DNA of 38,176 nt from an uncultured Opitutia bacterium (GCA_903827245.1 CAIKHO010000068.1:1-38176); one strand, 5' to 3'. Shown: positions 16,590 through 26,699, counted from the first letter of the stretch. Notes: generated by a model from the sequence alone, not told the origin. Numbers and translations are program-made.

Positions 16590-17207
16590 ATGGAGGTCGC
16601 GCTCGATCAACCGGTGCTGGTTTTGAACCGCCTGTGGCAGGCGGTGAATGTCATCGGCGCGCGGCGCGCCTTTGCGCTGCTGGCCCGGGGGCACGCCCAG
16701 GTGGTGCACCATCACGACGAGGATTTCCGGACGTTCTCGATGCTCGACTGGATCGACTTCTCGGTGAGCAACCCGCCGCGGGCTGCGCTGGAGACCGTGC
16801 ACACGCCGAGCCGCACGATCCGGCTGCCGCGCGTGATCCTCCTGACGTTTTTCGACAAGCTGCCCTGCAAGGAGCTGAAGCTGACCCGGAACAACGTCTT
16901 CGAGCGCGACAAGAGCACCTGCCAGTACTGCTCCCGGGCGCTGCCCCGCGAGCAGCTCAACCTCGACCACGTGATCCCGCGGCATTACGGCGGCAAGACG
17001 ACCTGGGAAAACATCGTCTGCTCCTGTATCAAGTGCAACACGCGCAAGGCCAACCGCCTGCCGCACGAGGCGCACATGCGCCTGATCCGCAAGCCGGTGC
17101 GCCCAAAGTGGCGGCCGGTCATCTCCCTGGTGCTGGGGGCCCAGCATCACGAGATGTGGAAGGACTTTCTCGACCTCGCCTACTGGAACGTCGAATTGGA
17201 AGAGTGA
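16590..17207 (+). CDS. HNH endonuclease-family protein
   Basis: The 205-residue protein starts at the ATG at 16590 (MEVALDQPVLVLNRLWQ); the longer frame from 16509 begins within the repeat and is unlikely. The C-terminal half has a zinc-binding HNH fold: CQYC (111-114), LDHVIPRHYGG with D126-H127, N141 in WENIV, and CSCIKCN (144-150). The N-terminal 90 residues are shared by a widespread stand-alone HNH family whose biological role is not established. No phage or restriction partner is adjacent. The 3' end overlaps the convergent membrane-protein gene by 89 bp. Confidence 0.9.
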   Translation: MEVALDQPVLVLNRLWQAVNVIGARRAFALLARGHAQVVHHHDEDFRTFSMLDWIDFSVSNPPRAALETVHTPSRTIRLPRVILLTFFDKLPCKELKLTRNNVFERDKSTCQYCSRALPREQLNLDHVIPRHYGGKTTWENIVCSCIKCNTRKANRLPHEAHMRLIRKPVRPKWRPVISLVLGAQHHEMWKDFLDLAYWNVELEE

Positions 17208-19353
17208 CGAAAAATCCCACGACGGCGATCCAGCCGCAGACCGCGGCCCAGAAGGAGTCGCGGAGCAGCGGGGGAGGGATGTACTTCAGTTCCAGCGTGT
17301 GTTTCCCGGCGGGCACGGCGACCATGATCTCGCTTTCCTGCGAGCGCTCGACCTGGGCGGGATGGCCGTCGACCCAGGCGGCATAGCCTTTGAGGTACAT
17401 CCGCGGCGTTTCGAGCCAGCAGTCCTGGGGCGCGTCAAACCGGCATTCTAGCTCCGGCACGAGCCGGATCAACTGCAACGGCAAGGCGCCGCGATCGACC
17501 TCCTCAAGCGTGAAGTCCGCGAAGTCGGACCAGTCCCAATGGGCGTTGTCGAGGTTGTTGAGCGTGAGCGTGACCTGCTCGGGGCGAGTCGAGCTGGTGT
17601 GGAGGCCGATTTCCGGACTATTGCCCTGCTCCATGCCGAAGCCCTTCGGGCCGACATAGCTCGGCAGGGTCTGCTCGCGCCAGGTGGTCGGGCCCCGCAG
17701 GTAGAGCAGGGCATGGATGGCCGGGGTAAGGAAATGAAAACGCAACCGGTAGCGCCGTCCGGGCTCGATCGTCAGCTGCGGCTCGAGGTAGCTGAGGTTC
17801 GCCTCGGTCCGGACGATCCGGAGCCGGCCCGTGGCGGCGGCCGGCTGTTTCCTTCCGGCCGGATCGTTGGAGACCAGCACGCTGAGGTCCGCCCGGTTGA
17901 GCAGGCGCAGACCGTACTCGGGATCCATCGGGCCGTTCGAAAACCAGCTGGGAAAACCGAGAAAAGCGTAGCTTGAGATTCCGACATCCACATTTTCCAG
18001 CCGGTGGGTTGCGGCCGTCCGCTCCGCCGAATACTGGAGCGCACGATTGTGCCGCAGAAAGGGCCACGCCTGGCACCCGCTCCAGGCCAGCGCGGCGAAC
18101 ACGATCACGCCGGTGATCCATTGGCGTCTGCGCGAGCGGGGGTAAAATCCAGGTTGCACCACGGCCCCGAGGAACACCACGGCGGCAGCCAGCAGCAGGT
18201 ACATCCGTTGCATCGGCCACATGTTCGTCATCGTGACAAATTGAAGCGGAAGGTAGAGCCACAGGGTGTGGTGCAGCCAGGGCACGGGAACGGTGACAAC
18301 AATATAGAGGAAAATCATCCCGAGCAGGGACCACGCAGCGGCGTTGCGCCGAAGCCGCGCGGCCGCGACCACCGCCGCCCCGAGCAGCAGCCAAAGGGTA
18401 TAGCCCAGTTGAAAATCTCCCAGGTCCATCGTCTCGCGGCTCACCGGCCGCAAGGAGCCGGGCCACGCCTGGCGGGTCATGGTTGCGACGGTGGAAGCGA
18501 CTACGGGGAGGGCCCGCTCATAGCCGCGCGAGGTGAAATTGGGGTCGATGGTCAGGGAGGACACGAACCCATAGCCGCAGAGGAGGGCGAGGAGTAGCAG
18601 CCCCGCCGGGATCACGGCAAAGTCGCGCCAGCGGGGCGGGTGCACGATCAAGCCGGTGGCGAGGACGACGACGCTCCCGGCACTGAGCCAGAGGGCGACC
18701 GGGGGATGGGCCAACCAGCACACCGCCAGGCCGATGGCGAAGAGGCTAACGTTGGCCCAAGTGCGGTCGTGGAACACACGTATCAACCCCAGCATGGCAA
18801 CCGGCAGGTAAGGCGCAGTGGTCACCGTCATGTAGAGATCGAAGCTGTGGGCCGCCGCGAGCAAACCGGGGGCGAGCAGGTAGGCGGCGGCGAGCGCGAG
18901 CGCGATCCAAGGACCGACGGTGCCGAGTTTGCGGAGGCAAAAATAAGCGCTGTAAGCCGCGCCCGTGAGGCTGGCCGCGAGGAGGAGGTTCTGCAGGCCC
19001 CAGAACGTCAGGCGTGATCCCAGCAGCAGGCCGAGCAGGCCGGTGGCATAGTCGAAATAGCACGCGGTGCGCAGGGGATGCACGGGACCGTTGAAGGCAT
19101 ACTCACTCTGGCCGACGGCAACCGGCAGGACGCCGGCGTGAAGCTGGGTCATGATGTCGGCGACCGAGTTCGAGTAATTGAGCGCATCGCCATGGCCCAT
19201 CCCCCGGTTCGTGAGAAAGGGTGAAGCCACCGCGAGGCTCAGGGTGAAAAGCAGGAGCACGCGGACAACCTCCGCGGGCTTGAAGCCGCCCCGCCCTTGA
19301 AAGGCGAGCGCGAGCCCGGGAAACAGACACAGCACGGCGATGATCAGGATCAT
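17119..19353 (-). CDS. YfhO-like / GT-C-type polytopic membrane protein (744 aa)
   Basis: The first about 450 residues contain roughly ten to twelve membrane helices. A conserved-looking outer loop GHGDALNYSNSVADIM follows the second helix; an acidic motif in this place is typical of GT-C lipid-linked sugar transferases. Residues about 480-700 are a beta-rich extracytoplasmic domain ending in YAAWVDGHPAQVE...VPAGKHTLELKY, which matches the end of YfhO-like proteins. One more helix and a basic tail follow. YfhO-type proteins are implicated in glycosylation of cell-envelope polymers; substrate and donor here are unknown. The ATG overlaps the stop of its upstream paralogue by four bases. Confidence 0.75.
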   Translation of the reverse strand: MILIIAVLCLFPGLALAFQGRGGFKPAEVVRVLLLFTLSLAVASPFLTNRGMGHGDALNYSNSVADIMTQLHAGVLPVAVGQSEYAFNGPVHPLRTACYFDYATGLLGLLLGSRLTFWGLQNLLLAASLTGAAYSAYFCLRKLGTVGPWIALALAAAYLLAPGLLAAAHSFDLYMTVTTAPYLPVAMLGLIRVFHDRTWANVSLFAIGLAVCWLAHPPVALWLSAGSVVVLATGLIVHPPRWRDFAVIPAGLLLLALLCGYGFVSSLTIDPNFTSRGYERALPVVASTVATMTRQAWPGSLRPVSRETMDLGDFQLGYTLWLLLGAAVVAAARLRRNAAAWSLLGMIFLYIVVTVPVPWLHHTLWLYLPLQFVTMTNMWPMQRMYLLLAAAVVFLGAVVQPGFYPRSRRRQWITGVIVFAALAWSGCQAWPFLRHNRALQYSAERTAATHRLENVDVGISSYAFLGFPSWFSNGPMDPEYGLRLLNRADLSVLVSNDPAGRKQPAAATGRLRIVRTEANLSYLEPQLTIEPGRRYRLRFHFLTPAIHALLYLRGPTTWREQTLPSYVGPKGFGMEQGNSPEIGLHTSSTRPEQVTLTLNNLDNAHWDWSDFADFTLEEVDRGALPLQLIRLVPELECRFDAPQDCWLETPRMYLKGYAAWVDGHPAQVERSQESEIMVAVPAGKHTLELKYIPPPLLRDSFWAAVCGWIAVVGFFVTLPIRRSSRRGRESPSTSRDAGPPAPGR

Positions 19354-21538
19354 GCAACTGCACGCTTAGCCGGCCCCGGTTGCCAGGTCCAGCGCGCCAT
19401 ATAGACCGCCAGCACTCCCGCCCACGACCAGAGCGCGAGAAAAAACAAGTGATGGAGGAGCCGCGAACCGGGATATCGCAGTTCCAGGGTGTGCTTTCCG
19501 GCGGGCACGGCGACGGCCACCTGGCTTTCGAGGGAACGGACAACCTCGGCCGGCTTGCCGTCCACGAGGGCGGCATAGCCGTTGATATACATGCGCGGGG
19601 TCTCCAGCCAGCACTCCTGGGGTGAGTCGAAGCGGCAGATCAGGAAGGGCACCAGCTGCACCAGTTGCAGCGGGAGGGCGCTGCGGTCGATTTCCTCGAG
19701 CGTGAAATCGGCGAAATCGGTCCACTCCCAATTCGTGGCGGCCAGATTATCGAGCGTCAGCTCGACATGCTCGGGCCGGGCTGAAGTGGTAAAAAGGACG
19801 AGGGCGGGATTATTGCCCGGGTCCATGCCGAAGCCCTTCGGTCCGACGGAGCCGGGCAGCAATTGTTCGCGGGAAAGGGTTTCACCCTCGAGGTGGAGCA
19901 TCGCGTCGATCCGCGGCGCGAGGAATTGAAAGCGCAGGCGGTAGTGCTTGCCCGGCTCAAGCGTGAGGCGGGGTTCGAGGTGGCGGGTATTGTTTTCAGT
20001 GCGGGCGACGTGCAGGCGCCCGGCCGCGGCGGGCGGCTGCCGGGCACCGGCGTCCCAGTTGGAACGGAGCACACTCATATCCAGGGGGCTCAACAGGCGG
20101 AGGCCGTGCTCGGGATCCATCGGCCCGTGGGAAAACCAGCTCGGGTAGCCGAGGAAGGCGTAGGCCGTGACGGTGAGGTTGGCGTTCTCGGGCCGCTGGA
20201 TCGCCGCGGTGCGCGCGGCGGAGTAGCGCACGCCGAAACCGTGGCGCAGGAAATGCCAGGCCTGCGAGCCGGTCCAGGCGAGGCCCGCGACGATCAGGAT
20301 GGCGCCGGCCGCAAGCCGCCATCGTCCGTGAGCCGGGCGCGGCCACGCCAGCGCGGCCATGAAAATGACCGCGGCGGAAAGCAGCAGATAGAGACGCTGC
20401 ATGGGCCAGATATTGGTCATGCCAATGATCGTGGTCGGCAGGTACTCCCATAATTTGCGATGCAACCAGGGCACGGGCGTGGTGACCGTGAAGTAAAACA
20501 GGATCATCACGCCGAAGGCTGCGGCCACCGCGGAACGCCGGCACACCGTGATCCAGACGGCGAAACCCAGCAGCAGCCAGGAGGCGTAGCCCAGCTGGAA
20601 ATCACCGAGCGCGTTTCCATCCGGGCTCACCGGCAGCAACGAACCGGGCAGCGCGACCTTCGTCATGTACATCACGGTGCCGACCACGGCCGGGGACGGC
20701 CGCTCGTAGCTGGTGGACACCAGGCGGGGGTCGATGGTGCCCGAGGCGACGAAGCCGTAACCGCACAGCGCCGCCCCCAGCGCCGTGGCGGCGGGGATTA
20801 CCAGCACGTCCCGCCGGCGCGGCGGATGCGCGATGAGGCCGGCGAGCAGCACGGGCACGCAGCCGAGGCTCAGCCAGAGCGCCACCGGCGAGTGCGCGAG
20901 CCAGCAGGCGGCCAGTCCGATGGCGGCCAGCGCCAGGTTGGCGAACGAGCGGTCCGCGAAACACCGGACCACCCCGAGCAGGACGATCGGCACAAAGGGC
21001 GCCGCGGTGACCGTCATGTAAAGGTCCATGCTGTACGCCGCGGCGAGCAGCCCCGGCGAGAGCACGTAAACCGCGGCGAGCAGCAGGGCAGTCCACGGGC
21101 CGACAGTCCCGAGCTTGCGCACGCAAAGATAGGCGCTGAACGCCGCGCCGACCAGGCTCGTGGCCAGGAGCAGGTTCTGCAGTCCCCAGAAGCCCAGCCG
21201 GTGGCGGGTCAGCAGGTCAAGCAGGCCGCTCGCATAGATGTAATAGCCGGCCGTGCGCAGGGGATGCACCCGGCCTTGAAGGCATATTCGCTTTGCCCGA
21301 CATAGACCGGCAGGACACCGGCCCGCAGCTGCGTGACGCCGTCAGCCACCGCGTGCGCATAGTTGAAGGCGTCTCCAGTACCCAGGCCGCGTTCGGTCAG
21401 GAAAGGCGAGGCTGCACCCAGGCTGAGGGCGAAGAGCAATATCACGCGCAGGGCCTCCTGCGGTTTCAGGCCGGCGCGACCTTGTGCGACGAGTGTCAGC
21501 AGCGGAAACAGGCAGAGCACTCCGGCGATCAGGGCCAT
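19350..21538 (-). pseudogene. Frameshifted paralogue of the YfhO-like membrane protein
   Basis: The 5' part (21538 to about 21279) encodes MALIAGVLCLFPLL to VGQSEYAFKAG, and the 3' part (from about 21269 down to 19350) continues as HPLRTAGYYIYASGLL in another frame. Comparison with the downstream paralogue places the break at 21268-21276: six bases stand between the shared flanks here, and seven in the intact gene at 19093-19099. Restoring one base would give a protein of about 728 residues matching the paralogue end to end, including WVDG-like and VPAGKHTLELRY motifs. It is either a recent pseudogene, a sequencing error, or a slippage site. A downstream start (ATG at 21269) would yield only a truncated protein. 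Confidence 0.85.
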
Positions 21539-21590
21539 TCAGGTGAGGAACAGGAAGAGCGACGAACGAGGCAACGGCAATCCGGCCGGA

Positions 21591-21812
21591 TCATCGTGAA
21601 CGGCGGTCGCCGGCCTGGCGGCGCATGAGCAGCAGCAAAGCGGAGCCGGCGGCGAAATCGCTGGACGCAACGACGATGCGCGCCGGCAGCGGCAGGCGTT
21701 TCAGCAGGAGGAGCACGACCACGGCCCCGGCCATCAGCGCGACCGCGAGGACGAGGACGAAGATCCTTCGCCGAGCAGGCATTCGGGTGGACGGGCGGAA
21801 ATCGTCGGGCAT
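21591..21812 (-). CDS. Small membrane protein (73 aa) upstream of the YfhO-like pair
   Basis: From the ATG at 21812 the protein starts MPDDFRPSTRMPARRR, a basic N-terminus. A strong membrane helix follows (about 14-35) and a second hydrophobic stretch (about 42-64), then a basic RRQAGDRRSR tail. An in-frame start at 21893 is possible but would cross an inverted repeat. It is 52 bp upstream of the frameshifted membrane-protein gene and may be co-transcribed. No family was recognised. Confidence 0.5.
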   Translation of the reverse strand: MPDDFRPSTRMPARRRIFVLVLAVALMAGAVVVLLLLKRLPLPARIVVASSDFAAGSALLLLMRRQAGDRRSR

Positions 21813-21845
21813 GGCGGATCGGGAGACGTTGGACGGGTGGCAGGA

Positions 21846-21898
21846 GACAGGTGAAGTAAACCAAAACGAGGGCAGGGTTCTTTTATCTGTCACCTGTC
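21846..21898. repeat. Small inverted repeat in the kinase/small-ORF spacer
   Basis: GACAGGTGA (21846-21854) and TCACCTGTC (21890-21898) form a 9-bp stem around a loop of 35 nt, between the histidine kinase stop (21930) and the small membrane protein gene. No T tract follows on the minus strand. Confidence 0.5.
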
Positions 21899-21929
21899 GC
21901 CGGCCTGCGAACTTCTGTTTTTGAGCCTG

Positions 21930-23636
21930 CTATTTCGCCAGCGGCAGGGTGATCCGCATGGTCGTGCCCTTGGGACTGGTGGACACGAGGGTGACATCAC
22001 CATGGTGACTCAGGAGGATGCGCTTGGCGATGGCCAGGCCGAGGCCGGTGCCATCGGGTCGGCCGGACAGGAAGGAATCGAAGATCCGGTCGCGGATCGC
22101 CTCGGGGATGCCGGTGCCCGTGTCAGCGATGTCGATGACCGCGAACAGCACCCCGTGGCGGTCCTCGGTGCCGGCGTTGAGCGTGATGGAACCGCCGTCC
22201 GGCATGGATTGGGTGGAGTTGATCAGGAGGTTGAGCAGGACCTGCTGGAGCTGGCCCTTGTGGGCCTCGACCACGAGCGGGCGGGCGGGCGGAACGAACC
22301 GCAGGTGGATTTTGTTCTGGGCGAGTTTGAGGCGGATGAGGACGATGGTGTCCTCGATGATGTCGGGAACCTTCCAGCGCGAATGGAGGCTGGAAGGGGC
22401 CTTGGCGAAGGTGAGCACGCGGGTGACGATGGACTCGAGCTGGTCGAGTTTTTCGCCGATGACGCGCACATCGGTGCGGCGCGGGTCGCCCTCGGGAAAA
22501 TCGAGCCCGAGATAGCCGTACAGGAGCTTGATGACCGTGAGCGGATTGCGGATCTCGTGGGCGATCTCGGCGGCGAGGAGGCCGAGTGTGGTGAGCTGCT
22601 CATTCTTGCGCAGGGATGCTTCGCTCTGGAATACCCGGGCGTAGAGCCGGGTGTTCTGCAGGGCGACGGCGGCGAGGCTGGCGAGCGCGGCGCAGAGGCG
22701 TTTCTCGTCGTTGTTGAAGCGATGGACGTGGTCGGTGAACACGGCGAGCACGCCGATGACCTCGTTTTCGTAGAGCAGCGGGGTGGCCAGGACTGAGCAG
22801 AGCGCGGTATCGCGCGGCACGTCGATCAGGTCGGCAAATTCGGGCGACTGGACGTTAGGGTACTCGACCTGCCGGCGGGTATGGATGGCGGCGGCGGTAA
22901 AGCAGGAGTCGAGCGGCAGGTCGGCGCCGGTGAATTCCGTGATGACCCCGCTGGTGAGCGAGGCGGGGCGCACGATGGCCCGGGCGGCGTCGTGCAGGTA
23001 AAGCGCGCAGGCCCGGGTCTGCGTGATCTGGCGGGCGTCACGCGTCAGGCTGTCGAACAGTTCCTCGGGCTCGAGCTTGGTCACCAGGGAGTGGCCGATG
23101 GTGATGAGCGCCTCGAGCTGGCGGGCCTTGCCGCCGAGTTGGCGGAGCTGCCAGAGGCGCTGCATGATCGCGGTCGCCTCCGCGGTGAGCAGTATGAAGA
23201 GCTCGAGATCGGCGGCGGTGAACCCGGCCACCTGGTCCGAGTCGAGATTGATGACGCCCATCGTCTGGCCGCTGGTCTCGATCATCGGGGCGGCCATCTC
23301 CGAGCGGACGGCCGGGCGCAGCCGGATGTAGCGCAGGTCGCTGGTGACATCGGGCACCAGCTGGGGACGGCCATGGAACGCCACCCAGCCCGTGATGCCC
23401 TGGCCGAGCCGAAGGGCGATTTCCTCCGTGTCGGCCGGCATGCCCTGGTGCACCTCGATCTCGAGCCGGCCGGTATCCGGGTTCAGGAGGGAGATCGAGC
23501 CGGAGCCCGCCCCGAACGTCTCGACCGCGATCGCGAGGATGGCGCGCAAGGCGTCCCGCGGATCGTCGACCCGGCCGACGAGCGTGCTGATGCGGTAAAG
23601 TGCCGGATAGGCCCGGGCATCGGCCAAAGCGTCCAT
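21930..23636 (-). CDS. Double-GAF sensor histidine kinase (NtrB-like core)
   Basis: The ATG at 23636 gives 568 residues starting MDALADARAYPALY; a TTG at 23672 would add 12. Two GAF domains (about 25-160 and 190-335) bind small ligands or chromophores in this fold. The kinase core follows, with the phospho-accepting histidine in AAEIAHEIRNPLT (about residue 360), an ATPase N-box LLINSTQSM, ADTGTGIP and GTGLGLAIAK. No membrane helix is present, so it senses a cytoplasmic signal. No receiver is fused and no response regulator is adjacent. It follows glnD on the same strand, separated by the REP-like element, so a link to nitrogen status is possible but not shown. Confidence 0.9.
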   Translation of the reverse strand: MDALADARAYPALYRISTLVGRVDDPRDALRAILAIAVETFGAGSGSISLLNPDTGRLEIEVHQGMPADTEEIALRLGQGITGWVAFHGRPQLVPDVTSDLRYIRLRPAVRSEMAAPMIETSGQTMGVINLDSDQVAGFTAADLELFILLTAEATAIMQRLWQLRQLGGKARQLEALITIGHSLVTKLEPEELFDSLTRDARQITQTRACALYLHDAARAIVRPASLTSGVITEFTGADLPLDSCFTAAAIHTRRQVEYPNVQSPEFADLIDVPRDTALCSVLATPLLYENEVIGVLAVFTDHVHRFNNDEKRLCAALASLAAVALQNTRLYARVFQSEASLRKNEQLTTLGLLAAEIAHEIRNPLTVIKLLYGYLGLDFPEGDPRRTDVRVIGEKLDQLESIVTRVLTFAKAPSSLHSRWKVPDIIEDTIVLIRLKLAQNKIHLRFVPPARPLVVEAHKGQLQQVLLNLLINSTQSMPDGGSITLNAGTEDRHGVLFAVIDIADTGTGIPEAIRDRIFDSFLSGRPDGTGLGLAIAKRILLSHHGDVTLVSTSPKGTTMRITLPLAK

Positions 23637-23810
23637 GATGCGGAGTCGGCCAAGACGCGTCGTGGCGCGCAAGGCTATTAGCCGGGGGCAGGCGGCGGGA
23701 GTTGTCGATCAGCCGTTGGGAAAACCGCGGGGGCTCCCGCCCATGGCTGATTGCCCGCTGCGATGCGCCCGGGCTCAACCGGGATCATGCAGTTGAAACG
23801 CCTCAGAGAG

Positions 23811-23879
23811 GCAGTGGCCGAGGTCACGAGGCTGTTCGGGCTGAGTACCTCGATCCAGCCTCGTGACCTCGGCTGCTAC
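23811..23879 (-). repeat. Palindromic REP-like element, copy 2 (inverted relative to copy 1)
   Basis: Read on the minus strand from 23879, its first 25 bases are identical to those of the copy at 4788-4857. The spacer matches at 17 of 20 bases and the last arm at 20 of 24, with one base missing. It begins 10 bp after the glnD stop codon, so its hairpin could end or protect the glnD transcript. Confidence 0.85.
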
Positions 23880-23888
23880 CTCTCCGGC

Positions 23889-26699
23889 TCACGCTCCGGT
23901 CGCGGCCGTCGCTGGCTGGGTCGGCGTGATCACGAGCGCGATGGCATCGCGCAGGGCATGGAGGCGGCCATTGCCCTCGATGGGCGCATGGTCGGCGCTC
24001 TCGATGTAGAAGGTGTCGATGGCCACGCCCCGTTCGGTGCCGATGCGCGCGAAGGTGATGTCGAACCCATGGTCGGAAATCGTCTTGGCCAGCTGGTAGA
24101 GCAGGCCGATCTGGTCGTACGCCTGGATTTCCACGATGGTGCGCTGCATGGAAAGCTCGTGATAGACGTCGACCGTCGGGGGAAAAGAGCTGTGGAGCGC
24201 TTCGCCCTGGCTGGGCGACAGCAGCCGGCGGCTGGCGAGCTTCCTGGCCTGCGCGACGATTTCAGGATACAGGTCCTTGTTGGAGACCAGGGCGGACTCG
24301 ATGTTCTTGGCGAAGACCTCCTGGGCGGCGGCGCTTTGCACGACGCCCCGGCCCGGTTCCACGACATAGAAGGTGTCGATCGCGATATGGTCGCTGCGCG
24401 AAATGACCTTGGCGCCGAGAATGGAGAGGCCGGCCACGCTGAAGGCACCGGCCAGTTTGTAGAACAGCCCGGCCCGGTCCCAGGTGACGACGTTGACGAC
24501 GGTCAGGGAGCGGTTGAGGTCGTCTTTCCACTCGATGATCGGCTTGAGCGAGCCCACGGAGTCGGCCTCCGTAATCGACTTGAGCAGTCGGTTGACCATC
24601 TGGATGTGCAGGGCGATCTCGGCGGTGTCGGTATGGATGAAATAGCGCTCGGGCAGCAGGTTGAAATGCGCCGTGATTTCGTCGGCGCTGATGCCGGGGA
24701 TCTGCTTCGAGATGAGGTCCTGGTAGATCATTTGCTTTTTTTCCCGATAACTAAGGTCGATCGCTGAGCCCAATTTTAAACGCTCCAGCGTGGTGCGGTA
24801 AAGCGTGGTGTGAAGGGTATCCTTGTAGCTGTTCCACAGGCTGGCGGCCGTGCCGCGGGCGTCACAAAAGGTGTGCACGTACAGGTGGCGAAGCCTCTCG
24901 GCGTCGCCCACCACCTCGGCAAAAGCAGCGGCTGTCTGGGGATCATCTACGTCCCGCTTCTGCCAAAAGCGTGCCATCACGAGATGATTTTTTATGATAA
25001 AGGCGACGAGTTCGCGGCTTTGCGGGGCGATCTGCAGGCGCTCCAGCAGCGGCCGGGCGATCCGGACGCCGCTCTCGGCGTGGCCCTGAATACCCTCGGC
25101 CTTGCCGATGTCGTGTAATAAAAGTGTAACATAGAGCAGTTCCGGCTCGGCGGTCTCATGCAGGGCGGCGCGGTATTTGAGCGTGATGGGCTCCGCCTCC
25201 GAGAAAACCAGGTCGAGCTGGCGGATGGCACTCAGCGTATGCACATCCGCCGTGTAGCGGTGGTAGTACTCGTGCTGGACGAGGCAGGTGAGCTTGTCGA
25301 ACTCCGGGATGAACCGCCCCAGCACGCCGAGCTCGTGCATGAGGTTGAGGGTGGAGAAGACGGCGCCGGCCTCGGACAGGATGGCGCGGAAACTCAGGTT
25401 GGCATCGGCCGAATGCGTGACCTTGCGGTTGATCAGAGGGAGGGAATCGCGGATGAGCGAGGTGAGGTGGAAGTCCGGCGCGCAGCCCAGCTGCTGGCAG
25501 TGCCGGAACACGCGGATAAGCCTTGCCGGGTCTTCCTCGAAAACGGTGGGTTTCTCGGCGGCCAGCTCACGGCCGCGCAGCACAAAACCGTCGAAATTCT
25601 TGGCCCGCTGGAAACGTTGCGCGCGCAGGGATTCGCGGAAGGACGAGAGAGGCCCCTTCTCCCGTTCGAGGCCCAGCGCCAGGCGGTTCTCGATGATCTT
25701 GGACACCCGGTAGATCGTCTGCGCCGCGCGGTAGTAGTCGTGCATGAACGCCTCGACGCGCCCGAGCATTTCGTGCTGGCTGTAGCCGATGTTGAGGGCG
25801 AGGCGGGGCTGAATGTCGAGCGAGAGCAGGTCGGCCGCGTGCTTGCTCAGGAAATGCAGCTCGTTGCGGACGCGCAGGAGGAAATTGTAGGCGCGCTGGA
25901 AGTCGCGCAGTTCGTTCCGCCGCAGGTAATTTTGCGCCTGCAACTCCTCCATGCTATTGATCCCGAGCTTCACCCGGGACATCCACAGGGCATTCTGGTA
26001 GTCGCGGAGGCCGCCGACGCCGTTTTTGATGTCCGGTTCCTGCAGGAAAACCGTGTCGCCGAACTTGGTGCGGCGCGCAGCCTGGTCGGCGAGGCGGGCG
26101 GAGATATAGCCCTTCGGGTCCTCGGCCACGTAGAAGCTGCGGTAGGCCTGGGTGAAGGTGTCGTAGAGGCCTTGCGAGCCGGCGATCAGGCGCGACTCCA
26201 GCAGCGCCGTCTTGGTCTGGATGTCCTTGCGCGCCTCGGCGAAGACCTCGTCGAGCGTGCGGGTGGAATGGCCGATCTTCAGCCCGCAGTCCCAGAGAAT
26301 GTAGAGGATCTCGTTGGTCAGGTGAGCCTGCAGGGGTTTCATGGCCACGGGCTTGGTCTTGGCCGAGAAAAGAAACATGATGTCGATGTCGCTCAGCGGG
26401 CTGAGCTCGCAACGACCGTAGCCGCCCAGGGCGATGAGGGCGACGGGCGAGGGGAGCGGGCCGTGCGCCCGCACATAGGCCTCGATGGCGTAGTCGAACA
26501 GGTGCGTCAGCAGGGCGTCGATCATGGCGGCGCGGGCGTGGGCCACCTTGAGTCCCGGGTCACCCGCCTCGTGGCGCATGCGGATCATCGCGCTTTCCAG
26601 GCGCAGGAACGTCTTGCAGGCGGCCAGGCGCTTGGCGGTGGACACCTCGCCGGTGAAGTTGAGGCGCTCGCGCGCATGTTGTTGGAGACGGCCGGGCAT
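23889..26699 (-). CDS. glnD: GlnD, bifunctional PII uridylyltransferase / uridylyl-removing enzyme
   Basis: The 936-residue protein starts at the ATG at 26699 (MPGRLQQHARERLNFTG); the longer frame to 26822 lacks family similarity. It has the nucleotidyltransferase motif GGYGRCELSPLSDIDI (92-107), which uridylylates PII when glutamine is low. An HD hydrolase centred on LLHDIGKAEGIQGHAESG (about 527-545) removes the uridylyl group. Two ACT domains (about 733 and 853) with the repeated pattern D-x-x-G-L-x-Y-x-L-A sense glutamine. The layout is that of canonical GlnD. It is divergent from valS with a 137-bp shared promoter region. No PII gene is in the window. Confidence 0.95.
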   Translation of the reverse strand: MPGRLQQHARERLNFTGEVSTAKRLAACKTFLRLESAMIRMRHEAGDPGLKVAHARAAMIDALLTHLFDYAIEAYVRAHGPLPSPVALIALGGYGRCELSPLSDIDIMFLFSAKTKPVAMKPLQAHLTNEILYILWDCGLKIGHSTRTLDEVFAEARKDIQTKTALLESRLIAGSQGLYDTFTQAYRSFYVAEDPKGYISARLADQAARRTKFGDTVFLQEPDIKNGVGGLRDYQNALWMSRVKLGINSMEELQAQNYLRRNELRDFQRAYNFLLRVRNELHFLSKHAADLLSLDIQPRLALNIGYSQHEMLGRVEAFMHDYYRAAQTIYRVSKIIENRLALGLEREKGPLSSFRESLRAQRFQRAKNFDGFVLRGRELAAEKPTVFEEDPARLIRVFRHCQQLGCAPDFHLTSLIRDSLPLINRKVTHSADANLSFRAILSEAGAVFSTLNLMHELGVLGRFIPEFDKLTCLVQHEYYHRYTADVHTLSAIRQLDLVFSEAEPITLKYRAALHETAEPELLYVTLLLHDIGKAEGIQGHAESGVRIARPLLERLQIAPQSRELVAFIIKNHLVMARFWQKRDVDDPQTAAAFAEVVGDAERLRHLYVHTFCDARGTAASLWNSYKDTLHTTLYRTTLERLKLGSAIDLSYREKKQMIYQDLISKQIPGISADEITAHFNLLPERYFIHTDTAEIALHIQMVNRLLKSITEADSVGSLKPIIEWKDDLNRSLTVVNVVTWDRAGLFYKLAGAFSVAGLSILGAKVISRSDHIAIDTFYVVEPGRGVVQSAAAQEVFAKNIESALVSNKDLYPEIVAQARKLASRRLLSPSQGEALHSSFPPTVDVYHELSMQRTIVEIQAYDQIGLLYQLAKTISDHGFDITFARIGTERGVAIDTFYIESADHAPIEGNGRLHALRDAIALVITPTQPATAATGA

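Noticed and set aside
16509-16590. Upstream start for the HNH gene
   Set aside because: The added residues are encoded by the intergenic inverted repeat and its flank; the ATG at 16590 begins the recognisable protein.
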